Assembly: GCA_030248135.1 (NCBI GenBank)
Contig: JASANC010003846.1
Span: 1 to 64,000, forward strand
Source: Theristus sp. LFF4_11
Lineage: Eukaryota > Nematoda > Chromadorea > Monhysterida > Xyalidae
Reading direction: 5' to 3'
DNA length: 64,000 nt
Shown: piece by piece, positions 33,256-46,300 of the stretch
How positions within the stretch are numbered: position 1 is the stretch's first letter
Layout: each line of letters opens with the position of its first letter
Position numbers and translations under genes: made by a program
Notes under the pieces: generated by a model
Database searches by the model: none
The model's input: the letters and a program-made list of their open reading frames with translations, nothing else
Told to the model about the DNA's origin: nothing

Positions 33256-33915
33256 GTGCTGCTGCTGATTATTATTCCGTCGGCAGACGCAGCGCCTTCG
33301 CGACCTGTGCGGGCCGGTCCCACAGGTCTCGCGCGACGACGTCGAGCGCTCGAATAGGACACGTGAAGATGTGGCGAACGTCTTCGTCAGCGTCGTTGCA
33401 GAGTGGGCATCGCGCTGGACATCGACTGTCTATCTTGTGCTGGTATGACGCCAACATCGAGCAGTAGCCCGACCGCAGTTGTGCCCATCGACGCCTCGTG
33501 TAGCGTGGCAGTTCGCGCTCAGTCAATGAGATAGGTGGCGCTGGCGCGTTGAGCACAGGGTTCGCTGGACATCGTGCAATGACGTCCGCGACAGACACGC
33601 TGTGAACAAAGTTCAGGAGCTGTTGGCGCGTCGGGTGCTGGACGTTGATCGCCTGGGCGGCCTCGTGATCGAACCTTGACGCCAGCGTGTGTTTCATGGC
33701 TCTGTGTCGCGTGGAGACGGACGCCTCGCTATGGTACGGATGTGCGTCATCGTAGCGCGCGCTCGCGAGATATTGTACGCAGAGCATGCGAAGGTGTTCC
33801 TCCACCGGCAGCTCGGCGCACTCCGTATGCAAGTGATGGACAGGCGCGGCAGTGTGGCAACCCGTGGCGACGCGGAGCGCTGCATTCTGCACCCGCTGCA
33901 GTGCAGGTGCAGTGC
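33256..33915 (-). pseudogene. 5'-truncated LINE reverse transcriptase (C-terminal part only)
   Basis: The minus-strand frame 33892-33272, extendable to about 33915 without an ATG, has the end of a LINE ORF2: LQRVQNAALRVATGC, VHHLHTECAELPVEEHLRML, LRSGYCSMLASYQHKI, a zinc-binding CPLCNDADEDVRHIFTCP and DLWDRPAQVAKAL. The catalytic RT domain is missing, as expected for a 5'-truncated insertion. Its 3' end has a (CAA)-like tail that interrupts the 148-bp tandem array. It belongs to a different LINE family from the element at 1-4793. Confidence 0.8.
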
Positions 33916-33962
33916 AAGGTACGTACCTTAGGGTTTCCGGAACCGGCGCGCGAACAAAAAAA

Positions 33963-34592
33963 AAACAAAATTAAAAAAAAGATTTGCATACAAACTTTGG
34001 TTCTGCAATATTCATTTTGTGCTTAGCGCTTGACTGAGGTTTCACATCAACATGGAAGAAATTTCAAATAGTTTTTTTGTAAAAAAACAGCTGTTTCGGC
34101 GGTTGCTGTAGCGCAATGATTGGCGTTTTGTTTTGCCTTCGTAAATAAAATCAGAGTATTTCAAATTCGAAAAATAAAACAGAATCAGATCAAATCGAAA
34201 ATTATTGTTGCTGTCAGGCTTTCTGTTTGGAATTAGAATGAAATGATCCATCATCCACACAACAAAAGATGCAAAAATAAGACATTGGCTGAGGTACAAA
34301 CTCCGGCGGAAACGGGCAATACTACCCGAGCCCAATTTACCCTCGGCTCTGGAGGGAGTAAACCATTAGATCTTGTTGGTCACTTTAGTTTCTCCATTAT
34401 GTGTCTTGTCCGCAGCGAGGTTCGAACTTTCCAACTACAGAACGGTAGCCGAAAGCCCTACACCTGCGCTACAGACGCAACGATGTTGCATCTGTTTCTG
34501 CAATTTGCAGAAATCTGGTAAAAAATTTCTGCAAACGGTTCAAAATTTCTGCAAAAAACCGACGTTTTTCTGCAAAAAAAACCAGGTTCAGT
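33963..34592 (-). mobile_element. MITE family M, divergent copy
   Basis: The minus strand from 34592 matches the left part of the element at 14078 (GGTTTTTTTTGCAGAAAAAC, GCAGAAATTTT words). The plus strand at 33980-34290 matches 14160-14470 (GATTTGCATACAAACTTTGG, CGTAAATAAAATCAGAGTA). A unique segment with a tRNA-like sequence lies between. Rearranged relative to the intronic copy. Confidence 0.6.
34408..34476 (-). other. tRNA-like sequence (pseudogene or SINE head)
   Basis: A 69-base minus-strand segment whose ends GTCTGTA and TGCGGAC form a 7-bp acceptor-like stem with two G-U pairs, with A-box-like TAGCGCAGGTGTAGGGC and B-box-like GTTCGAACC. The D, anticodon and T stems are poor, so it is not a functional tRNA. 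Confidence 0.4.
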
Positions 34593-35290
34593 TACCGTTT
34601 AAAATCGACAACGTCGTCAGTCAGTCTGCATCTGCACTTGGTTTAGCCAGCAGTCACCTTAGGCTTAGGCTCAGGCTTAGACCTTGACCCTTGACACAAA
34701 AGCTTCTGCAAAATGATGTTTCACCAGTTCAGTTCGACTCGACACAATCCACTGCGTAATGCATCATTATTAAAACAGCTGCATCTGCAGTTCCGGTGCT
34801 CCTCCTCTATAACACAGGAAAGAAAAAAATGCAAAAACTAAATTGATCATTTTGACCTTATCAAAAAGGCTTGGCTTAGGATTAGGTTTAGGATTAGGAA
34901 CCTACAACGACTCATTACAAGCAACCTCAGATCAAAAATCAAAAAAATAAAACACTTTTAAGAATGTACCGTATACAAATCGTTCACTGCACCGTTTTTT
35001 CAAAAATATATTTTACATTTAATCAATCAATCGAAAAATTGTGATTTTTGACCACGAAGTCTAAAAAAATTTTAAGGTAAAAACCGGTTTTTATTTTTTA
35101 TTTATTTTTAATTTAATTATACGAAAAAAATTATTTTTTTTCAGGAAAAAAGGTTTTAAAACGCAAAAGAAACCAGTTTTTTTCCACGTGTGATATTTGA
35201 AGATTTGAAGAGCGGGCTCTCGCCACGTGGCAGATATCATAGCTGGTTGAACCTGAAAGTAAGTGTCTTCGGGGGGGGGCGACCGGGCCC
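34593..35290. repeat. Gene-free DNA with degenerate telomere-like repeats
   Basis: Four tandem TTAGGC-like hexamers at about 34660-34684 (two exact) and a degenerate TTAGGA/TTTAGG run at about 34870-34900. Segment 34757-34885 matches 10100-10228. The end resembles fragments of family E (AAACCGGTTTTT words). Confidence 0.65.
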
Positions 35291-35305
35291 ACAGGGGTTG
35301 CCGAC

Positions 35306-35999
35306 TATGGTTGTTAAAAAAAACAAAAATCGTCATTTTTTTTTTAATTTCAAAAATCAAAGTTGTGCTAAATCAATCAGGGAGTCCGAAGAACCACATA
35401 TGATATGCAAGCGCCTCCCGAATGACTCCCATATGACGGAACTTTGCAGATTTTGTTTTGGTGACCTCAATTACCCCTTTTCCAAACCGTCACCACGCCT
35501 CTTCTTGTGTTTTGACCTCCAAAACGTCACTAATTGTCCCCAGCTAAACTAATGCTAAAGTGAAGACAAACATACCGCCTTGAAATTCGATCAATTCTTC
35601 TGATGGTGTTGCGACGACACGACACGAAGCAGCAAGCAACCAGACAACGTAGCGCTTGCAAACGGAGGAGCGAGCACAATCGGACGCTCTGCGAGGCGAA
35701 TCGTCACCTTACCTGCATCGGAAATGGTAGGCCAAGCTTTGGGACGCTCAAAAACTTCATCGCAGATGTTGTCGTAGCCTAAAATCAGTCGGTAAAACGG
35801 CCCAAAATCGACTGCTAAAGGTTTTACGAGGTATAATCAAAGAAAATTTTTGTTGAACTTTCGAAAAATTTTGCCAAAATTGAGGTTTTCAGAGCATATT
35901 AGAGGAAAATTTTTCGAATTTTTTTTTTAAAAAAAAATCGGCATTTTTGTTTTTTTTTGATCACTTTAAAAAAAATTTCATTTTTGTTTAACAACCCAA
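35306..35999 (+). mobile_element. MITE family A, copy 3, with clear 8-bp target duplication
   Basis: Starts TATGGTTGTTAAAAAAAAC and ends TTAACAACCCAA, flanked on both sides by the exact 8-mer TTGCCGAC (35298-35305 and 36000-36007). This copy gives the best evidence that family A makes 8-bp duplications. Confidence 0.88.
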
Positions 36000-36007
36000 T
36001 TGCCGAC

Positions 36008-37357
36008 TTAGGTACAGCTAACAGGAATTTTTGAACACAACCAAATTTTGGTAATTTTCTGAATCGGTCATTCATCCAACATTGGCCGGCTGGCAGGCAT
36101 GTGACGTCGGTTGCCCTTCTTTTCTAAAAACCGACAAGCTCGTTGTCGGACATTGCTAAAACGGACCTGATTCAAATCTTAATCCTAAAGCCTAATCCTA
36201 AGCCTAACTTGATCCTAACCTAATCCTAACCTAAGCCAAGCCTTTTAAGGAAGTAAGATGTCAGAACAATTGCATTTTGAACAAGTTCCTGTTGGGGCCG
36301 GAGCATGTGCACGCGCGCTAGTGGATCATGAGCATGCCGATGCCCGTGCGTTTTAAAAAAGAAGCGCCAGGTGTGAGGTCCCATTGATAACACTGCGTGG
36401 TTTCAAAACGAAATGTGGTTGGCTTCGACTACGGTACCGCAAATACTGCATTAAAACGTGAATTGGCGACTGAAAACGCCAAGAAGCGAGAATATTAAAT
36501 GCCATTAATTACTGCGCCAATTTCATTCATTCGCTTTTTCAATGGTAAGATTTCCAAACCACGTTTGCAATTATGGTAGTTTACAGAAGACAATGTTTTA
36601 TGACAGCACACAACGAAAAATCGATGTATAACATAAAACATTAACAGATACTTTTCAAGCTTGTTCTTGAACTGACTTTCAACATTATGTCGTATGCCGT
36701 TGCGGTACCAACTCAAAAAATACGAGAAAACAGTCGAATTAAAATATTTTGTTTTGTACACATTTGGATCATCCGGATACAAAGTAACAATCAATCAAGA
36801 GAACAATAAGAAAAACATTTTGGTGCTCAAATGTGTGAAAAACTTTACAAACATATCAGGATAATAGAACTTTCGAAAGGGATCTGTGTCAACCATCATG
36901 ATGGGAAGAAGTGATAAAAAGCAATAATTAATTGTAATGTTTTTATGTGTCAACTAGCATAAAACGTACAACGAAGAAAAAATCAGAAGATATAAACGAG
37001 GCATTATTCATCAATCGTTTATGAAATTCAGGCTCTCTAAAAAACAAGACTGAAAATAAAATACAAAAGCAACAATTTATCACCGGCGAGGAGGATGTAT
37101 TAACAAAATCATGATCATCAGTTTGTGAAATCCCGTGGTCGCATGAAACAAACTGCTGTGTGTTCCGATGCTTCCATTGTGCGTTTATTAAGCAATTGTG
37201 TTGAGTACTGCTGCTATTGCATGCAACAGCCACGCTTTGACTTTCTCCGACCGTGGTCAGTCAGATCCATTGGCGGTCGTTCAGTTTCATAAAATTTTCT
37301 GTAACACGTTTTGAAATGAATGAAGCTAAGGAACACTGTCCATGTTCTTAAACTTAC
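36008..37357. other. Region beyond the last recognised Ras exon; telomere-like run at 36178-36243
   Basis: Contains CCTAA-type hexamers (about eight degenerate copies of the complement of TTAGGC/TTAGGA) at 36178-36243. The last exon of the Ras-like gene, including any CAAX motif, should lie on the minus strand here or further left, but I could not identify it. Confidence 0.5.
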
Positions 37358-40300
37358 AAAACGTAAAGCAGTTGATTGATACGATGTTTCTGAAAAACGT
37401 CACTGTCACCACATGAAACTGACCGAATCAACCGAACTAAATCGTGGAACGCTTGGTCAACGTTCAGCCTGTATTTGGCAGAACACTCGACGTACGGCAC
37501 ATGCAAACTTGCTGACAGCTGTTCACCTTCTTGCCGTGAGACCTGCAAGACAAACAACGTCCGTCATTTAGCTGACAGAATGTTTCCGGCCCAGTTTTAT
37601 TCCATCCATGCGGCCCAAGAGTTTATGCCTGGCGCGTTATAGAAACCACAGCCGTTGCATTGAATGTTATCACCAATATAATGTACTACACAAGCAGTGT
37701 GCTCACAAACAAGCGTCCACTGGCATCTGCTGGTGGCATAATGCGAGCGCAACACAACAGTCACTGGTTCCGTTGTTAAATGTATGTACATGTATGTGCT
37801 GGGCGCTGCCGGCTCCCTCCCCATATTTTTCTTAGAACTAACCAGCAAACTATAAGCCATTCAGCATCCGAAACGTGACACACGGCCATAAGCTGGCGAG
37901 TGTCGCTGAGCACCACACTTTCACTCCAACAACATCACCTTACCAGCCGCAGCATTTTTGCTCTTCCCTTTCTTGGCGGCGCGTAAACGCAAAATGCAGA
38001 TAAACGCGCATAATGCTGATTTCAACACGCTGCACACAAATAGGGAAGACAGCAACAAAACTCGCTTGCTGACTGACTTTTTTGTTTTCAAAAAAGTTTG
38101 TGTCCGTCCGTTACAGCCGCAAGTGGCGACGAGTCAAACTGTTTTTTTTCGCAGTAATATCGCCAGCAAAAGATTGATGCTGGACGTAAAGCAAAGCAAA
38201 GCAAAGCACAGCGGCCGATGATAAGTCATCTTTATTCGCACGACTCCGTTACTTTTAACGACAATTTGACAATGATTGTTTGGTTGCCCACTCGGGCATA
38301 TCCCGAAGGAGAAGGAAAACGCTCCACTGTGCAGCCTTCACCGATGTAACCAATCAGTTAAAAATACAAGCGACTGCTGGTAACATGTGTGTAGCGCGAC
38401 GCATCTTCGACGAGCACTTTTTTGCACCTTATTAATGAGCTAAAACCTTGTAGTGATAAAAAATGGGCTGAAAACGTACCAATCTTTGTGATTCAAGATC
38501 GGCTTTGTTGGCGACTAGAACCATTGGAAATTCATCGCGATCCTTTATCCTGATTATTTGTTTGTAGACGTTGACGATCTCATCGAAACTGAAAGAAAAA
38601 ACAATGAAATATGAACGACAACGCGTTTTTAATACCAACCAACGTTTTTTTGATTTGTACTTTGTAGCAGTTCACGGTCATGTCGTTCACACTTGATGGG
38701 TTTGAAACGGCATGAGGATGGAAATTGGAAACACTAAAAACCATTCGGTGTTATGTTATTGTAGTTTCTTAAACCACAATTTTTACAATGTAAAAAGGCC
38801 CCGAAAAAACATGAAAGAAGGCGTTTAATTGCGGCTCTCTGGCGAATTTTCCTTAGTACGAGCAATGGCAAACCACATGTAGCGATTTTTCATGATGTGA
38901 TAAATCCAAAAATAACCGCAATGTATCAAATCATGGCAAAACATTATTTTTTAAAAACTCAGATTTCTGACGTGCCTTTATATAAAAGGCTTTGCTTAGG
39001 AGATGAGACCTACAACAAATTTGCTTAGTTTTAGGGTTAGATTGGCTAGGTTTTTTTATTTTTGCAGACATTTTTATATATCTGTGATTGCGATACTTGA
39101 CTTACAACAATTTGCGAAAAAAATCATTCCTTTCAACAGTCTATTGTTTGTGCTTGGGAAAATTCGCCGGACCGGAATTCAACGGGCCGCAATGAGCGAG
39201 CCGTAACCTTTCGGATCGCAATTTTTCGGTGCGCAATGGGCCCATCCGACCCTCCTAATTTCATTTTTTGGTCAGGTCTCTGGTCAGTGGGTTATCATAA
39301 GTTGCAACATCGAAGCAACGTCTTCATTTATGTATGACTTTCATTAAACTGGTCCAATGATGGTGTTCCCTTTGCATCGTACTTTGTTTGTTCATTGAAT
39401 TTGTGCATAGCTGTGCAAGTCCAGCATAGGTCCATCTGACCATTTGACATGTTGGGACACACACACACACACATGATGCAAACGTCGTACAGGCCAGGAT
39501 CGATTTCAACAAACTGTCGCCCAATGGTATGCGTAGTTTTTACAAACTTAATCGTACTGTTGTTAATCAGATGTGGAAACGAAATCCCTACCCGTAATCC
39601 GTCTGTGCGCCTGTATCAACAAATAAACAAACAACACAATAGCGAGACATTGGAGGAGAGCTGAAAAATGTGTGCGTATAAAGTGGCAAAGTGGCCCGCT
39701 GCACAGTCGCATGTCACTTGTGAAGAGAGCACAACGCACAACAACGCATTCACAGTTTGCATACCTTCCCCCACGTTGCCTCTTCGTTCGACGACGGCCA
39801 CACAACGAAAGGACAGCAAAGAAGTGGATAGCGTAATAGCAGAGATTGCGTCTGCGTACAGGTCAGTCGTGTTTGCGCAGAGACACTGCTGCTCTCTGCT
39901 AAACACAATAGTATCCGAGGGTTTTCTTCAAGAGTGACCATCGCAACAATATGTTTGGCCAATAATAGAATTGTGCACGTCAGTGAACACACGTGCGTGG
40001 CGCAGTGTCCGTGACAGTGTGCTTGCCACAACGTGCTCTGTGTGCATGTGTGCGTTCAGCTCAAACACACATGACGCACTGTCTGTTTATCGCGTACAAA
40101 CGGACCTGCCGAACGGCGTTTTTATGCTAAACAGGCGGATCAGGCTGCTTTGATGTAAAAAGCAAGCAAGCACAAAAGCGCACACGTGTCTGTGTGGTGG
40201 TGTAAATAGACAAACACTGACACACAACAGACAACAGACAGACGCTCGATAAAAATGTGCAACGAATCGCTCGCGAATGAGCTCACTTGCAAGTATCGAA

Positions 40301-43300
40301 CTGACGGCATGATACAGAAATTGGTATCAACGCCATTTTGTGTGTCTGTGTGATGAATTGTTCGGTCTTCATTTATTGTCAGGTTTAAATATGTGTATGC
40401 CACACTTTATATTCGCTCTTTGAGTCGACCGACCCGGCCGCCACACCTAGGCACAGTTTTTTGAAGTTTTCAAATTTTGACAAAATTAGCACCAATCTAA
40501 CCGAATCATATTTGTTTTTTGATTTAACCCTTTTTATAGCTAATAATTAGAAAAAACCGTTTTTTTCGAGCAACCGTCAGAAAAAACTCTTTAACTCGCC
40601 TACGCTTTAAGCTAGGGTTGGCACAGGAAAAAAACCGGTTTCTTTTCCGTTTTAAAACCTTTTTTTCAGTTTTTTTCCTGAAAAAACAAAAAAAACCGGT
40701 TTTTTACCTTAAAATTTTTCAAACTTCGTGGTCAAAAATCACAATTCATCGTTTGATTGATAAAATGTGAAATTATATTTTTGAAAAAACGGTGCAGTGA
40801 ACTGTGTCGAACTGAACTGATGAAGCATCATTTTGCCGAAGCTTTTGTGGCAAGGGTCAAGTGAAATAGGATGAAGACTGCTAAACTAAGTGCATACTGC
40901 AGACTGACTGACGATGTTGTCGATTTGCAAAGGGTAACTGATGAAATGTTGTTTTTCGAACGCAAACCGATGCCGGTTTCACTTTGCAGTTCTGCAAATC
41001 TCGCCCCCTAATCGGGGTCAGCTATCCGGTATCCTTGCAACCGTCCCTCCCCGCTCCCCACACCTACACGGTCACTGCCCAGTCTTTGTTTTCAATTTGT
41101 TGAACGTGCTGCCCTGGAAACCAATAAAAGCGAAATTGGTTTGATTTGAAACAAACAATTGGGTAGCATTGGGTGGCAAAAATAGCAAATTGGGTCGGTT
41201 GTATGGCCGAAAACGGCATTTTACGCTGCTCAAAATCACTAATTTTGATGTATTTCCTATTTTGAGTTCAAGATGCCAAGTTCTGGAAAGTTTAGGAGCT
41301 GGGAAGCATTCGGTTTTTTATGGTTTTAAAACGGTTTTAAAACGGAAAAGAAACCGTTTTTTTCCTGGCAATATAAAAAACCGTTTTTTTACCAACCCTA
41401 CTTTAAGCTACTAACAAAATTTATAAATCAATCAATTCCGCTTGAACTCGCGCATATTTTTTATGTTAACATTATTATTTAAAAAAATGTTTCATGCTCT
41501 ATACTTAAAAATATTTGAAAACTATTTTCAAAAAAACTGAAGTTGGTTGTTTTTGGTATTTTTAGACATTTTTTAAAGCGAATGCCGGGCATAGTTGCTA
41601 CGTGATTCTATGTGATTCTGCTATGTGATTCTGAAAGCCCTTCAAAAATGCCACAACTGTGCAAAAAACATTTTCTTAAAGCGTGGCCGGCATAAATCAC
41701 ATGCATTATAATATCGGTCGCCCCATGGTGTGTGTGGAGAAATGTGGTCACACAGTCTGCCACGTTCAGCCCACAATCTTGAAATTTTGGCTGTTCTATT
41801 GTTGTCAAGTATGCTGAATACGATGCCGTAGTTGAAATTTTTATTTGGGGTTTTTACAGAGGGTTACAATTACATACATTCAAGCCACGTTACTGAAACT
41901 TAAACTGTCCAATAGTTTTCAGGTATGCTGAGAATAATGGCATAGCTGAAATTTAAATTTGAGCGCAGTACAGGGGTACAATCAAAAAAACAAATATGAT
42001 TTTTAAACTAAGCGCATCGAGGCGGTTCGATTGGTGCCAAATTTGACTTAATTTGAGAAGTTTTTAAATATGTGCCTAAAGGGGGTCGGTATGCTGAAAA
42101 ACCAATCTGAAACATTTGTAAACAGCGGTCTGTTCTGTTGCTTGTCGTTGAACACGGGTCGCCTAATTTTGGTAGGCTGTTCAGAACACTGAATTTACAC
42201 CGTTTTTTGTTGTGACTTGTTTAATGCAATCTAAACGGCTAGTGCCTTTACTTTAATGTGAAAACTATAACAACCCACAAATTCTACCATAAATAACAGC
42301 AATGACATCTTCATCTGCAGTTTTCACCACTGCAAGCCACATCCCAAATCCCAATATTACGAAGCAATCGAATGAAGTTTGGGCACATTGATGTGTGTAA
42401 AAAAGGTGCACATCAGAGACACAGTGAGACGGACGCACGTATAAATGCCATATCATCATAATATTCAAGCCGACGCAGTGCTTTCAAACGCAAGTAGCAC
42501 CAACAAGAAGCACATGTGTGGATGTATGCCATGGCAGTCGCATCAGCTGCAATGGACCATCATGGCGTTGGTGCCGCTGGCAAGGCAACAGCTGCCTTTG
42601 CTTTGCTTTGCGTGCCCACACGGCGTCGCCGCCTGCTTGTTTGTGATGCAAAAAATCTGCTGCTTGTTACGCGAGCCGGGCTTATCGTTGCTTTTGCCTA
42701 GTGTTGTGGTGCCCCTGGTGCGCTACGCTACAAAACAAGACAGGGGCCTGCCGCAAACTCAAAAAACACATCGCTCGTGTGGTGCGGTGTTTCACACAGA
42801 AAACACAGCTCACACCGACCAAACCACTGCTTTCCGCTCAGTGATGTCCGTATGTCCGCCTGTTCTCAAAATCGCCCAAAAACGTGCTTCCCATTCAATT
42901 CAGAGGGGTTTCCAGAGTTTGGAGCGTTCTCTCTGAGGCGATGCAGCTGATTTTTACTGTTAAATTGTATTAGTCCGCAACGGCACATTTTCCAGCAGTA
43001 AAAACTGACAGTTTGGTTAGCACGCACGACAGGACCCCCACAAGTATTTGGATATTCATGGGGTCGGGGTGCATGAGAACAGCGGATGCCTGTGACACTG
43101 CTGGCAGCTATTTTTTGAACATTTTATTGGTCTTTTCCCTTTTTTTACATTCAGCAGAGTAGTCGCACTACACAGGAAGTGCAACACCAGAAACTGTTAT
43201 AAGTTTGTCAATAAATGGCCTGTGTTCGTTAAACAACACGGTATTTTCGGTTTGGTAGCTCCCAATGCAACGTTCCCACAACAACAGAAACTGGCAGATC

Positions 43301-46300
43301 AAAGATTTGCCGAACAAAGTCTTTCCCGCTGAGAAGTTATGTTATGTCGGCTACTCGCACTATCATTCGAAAGATGGACACTGTGTTTATTGTATGTTGT
43401 GCGAATTAGTAAAGTGCAATAAGATGTAAATGCGCACATAAACAGCATTGGGCTGATGTGACGAGTGCAAAATGGTTACACTTTGAAACAACGCACTTTT
43501 TGACCTTGCTGAAAATGGCCGTCATTGAGGTCTATGCATTCAATCTTGTGTCCGTCTGCCTGTGTGAATGTGCATGTAAAGTCAATGTTGGTAAATGCGT
43601 AAAACAAACATTGCCTTAATAAAATTTCACGTGCAACAGCCCAGTTGGCAGCAACACAAAACATGTTTCCACCATCTTTACTTTGTTGCAAATGCGTTGC
43701 CTTTTTGTTTCTTGTCAAAGATCTGTTCGTTTATTGGTATTGGTATGGCTGTTTGAATTTTTAAAAGTTTTGCAACAACATGCTTTACTCAACGACAAAA
43801 CGAACCTGTTCCTGTCGGTGACTGAATACACAAGTAGAAATCCTTCGCCCGTTCGGAGGTATTGCTCACGCATGGTGCTGAACTCCTCTTGACCAGCAGT
43901 GTCAAGCACTGAAAGAAACAGCAAAACTCACAGCTTATAAAACATAGATTTGAGATGCGATGGAAAATATTTGAAGTATGGACCTTTATGTAGTTTTTTG
44001 CGCTCAAGTGATTTTTATTCCACAAACACACTTTCATTGGGTATCTCTCAAACTCATACGCCCACCTCCCACCACACCAAAATCGAAGAAACCATGGCTC
44101 ACATCACATCTATAATACTAAGATAGTAACTGTGTATGTATGTAAGTCAGGTCCGTTCCGCTACGTTGATTGGCTAAAATTTACAAATTTGAGCCAATTT
44201 TGCTATTTAAGTCATCATCAGCTGAATACTCATACTCCATTTTCTAATGATGACAATGCAAATACAAGTTTAAGTCGTCATTCCGCATGGCTTTAGTCAT
44301 CATGATGCCTTTTGCTCAAGAGCGACAACCAACAAGCGAGACAATCGTAATAATTGCAAGGACTCCATTGTAGACGATGGAGTGTTTTTCACAAAAAACG
44401 AGTTTTTTTTGTTGCACTCGATCAAAAAGAACTGGCTTAGGTTAGGGTAAGCGGGGAAAAGAAGTAAACATTCGAAACAAAAGCGGGAGCTTTGCTACGG
44501 GTACTCAGTAAAATGTAGAAAATCGTTGCTTTTTTCATTTGTTTTTTTATCACAGAAAATGCGTCACTTACGATAGAAAAGCTACATAGGAAGACAAAAA
44601 CGACCGTTTTACACAATGGACACTCAGAAACGTGTTGCTTTTTGTTGAACTCGATCAAAAAGAACTGGCTTTGGTTAGGGTAAGCGGGGAAAAAAGTAAA
44701 CATTTGAAACAAAAGCGGGAGCTTTGCTACGGGTATTCAGTAAAATGTTGCTGTTTTGTCATTTCCATTCTATCAAAAATCCTTGGCTAAGGTTAGGGTT
44801 AAAGGTAAGAGTAGTAAACATACCACACAAAAGTGGCCGTTTTGCAGCGAATATTTAAAAAAGTTTTGCATTTTTTGTCATTTAAACTTTAAAAGGCTTG
44901 GCTTAGGTTAGATTAAGCGGCCAAAAGAAAATCGTTGCCTTTTGCTTCATTTGTTTTTTATCATAGAAAATGCGTCACTTAGGATAGAAAAGCTACATAA
45001 CAAACCAAAAGCGACCCTTTTACACAGTGGGTACTCAGAAACGTGTTGCTTTTTGTTGCACTCGATCAAAAATAACTGGCTTAGGTTAGGGTAAGCGGGG
45101 AAAAGAAGTAAACATTCGAAACAAAAGCGGGAGCTTTGCTACGGGTATTCAGTAAAATGTTGCTGTTTTGTCATTTCCATTCTATCAAAAATCCTTGGCT
45201 AAGGTTAGGGTTAAAGGTAAGAGTAGTAAACATACTACACAAAAGTGGCCGTTTTGCATGCTTTTTGTTGCACTCGATCAAAAATAACTGGCTTAGGTTA
45301 GGGTAAGCGGGGAAAAGAAGTAAACATTCGAAACAAAAGCGGGAGCTTTGCTACGGGTATTCAGTAAAATGTTGCTGTTTTGTCATTTCCATTCTATCAA
45401 AAATCCTTGGCTAAGGTTAGGGTTAAAGGTAAGAGTAGTAAACATACTACACAAAAGTGGCCGTTTTGCAGCGAATTTCAGAAAAGTTTTGCATTTTTCG
45501 TCATTTAAACTTTTAAAGACGTGGCTTAGGTTAGATTAAGCGGCCAAAAGAAAATCGTTGCCTTTTGCTTCATTTGTTTTTTATCATAGAAAATGCGTCA
45601 CTTAGGATAGAAAAGCTACATAACAAACCAAAAGCGACCCTTTTACACAGTGGGTACTCAGAAACGTGTTGCTTTTTGTTGCACTCGATCAAAAATAACT
45701 GGCTTAGGTTAGGGTAAGCGGGGAAAAGAAGTAAACATTCGAAACAAAAGCGGGAGCTTTGCTACGGGTATTCAGTAAAATGTTGCTGTTTTGTCATTTC
45801 CATTCTATCAAAAATCCTTGGCTAAGGTTAGGGTTAAAGGTAAGAGTAGTAAACATACTACACAAAAGTGGCCGTTTTGCAGCGAATTTCAGAAAAGTTT
45901 TGCATTTTTCGTCATTTAAACTTTAAAAGACGTGGTTTAGGTTAGATTAAGCGGCCAAAAGAAAATCGTTGCCTTTTGCTTCATTTGTTTTTTATCATAG
46001 AAAATGCGTCACTTAGGATAGAAAAGCTACATAACAAACCAAAAGCGACCCTTTTACACAGTGGGTACTCAGAAACGTGTTGCTTTTTGTTGCACTCGAT
46101 CAAAAATAACTGGCTTAGGTTAGGGTAAGCGGGGAAAAGAAGTAAACATTCGAAACAAAGCGGGAGCTTTGCTACGGGTATTCAGTAAAATGTTGCTGTT
46201 TTGTCATTTCCATTCTATCAAAAATCCTTGGCTAAGGTTAGGGTTAAAGGTAAGAGTAGTAAACATACTACACAAAAGTGGCCGTTTTGCATGCTTTTTG

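Noticed and set aside
34408..34476. Functional tRNA gene
   Set aside because: Acceptor stem and boxes are present, but the D, anticodon and T stems do not pair properly.
36598..36640. Minus-strand CVLS-stop as the Ras CAAX box
   Set aside because: The four residues match a CAAX, but upstream in-frame stops and the absence of a credible acceptor make it unsupported.
42445..42936. 163-residue open frame in a Ras intron
   Set aside because: Cys/His-rich by chance, no domain or splice logic, and opposite to the host gene.
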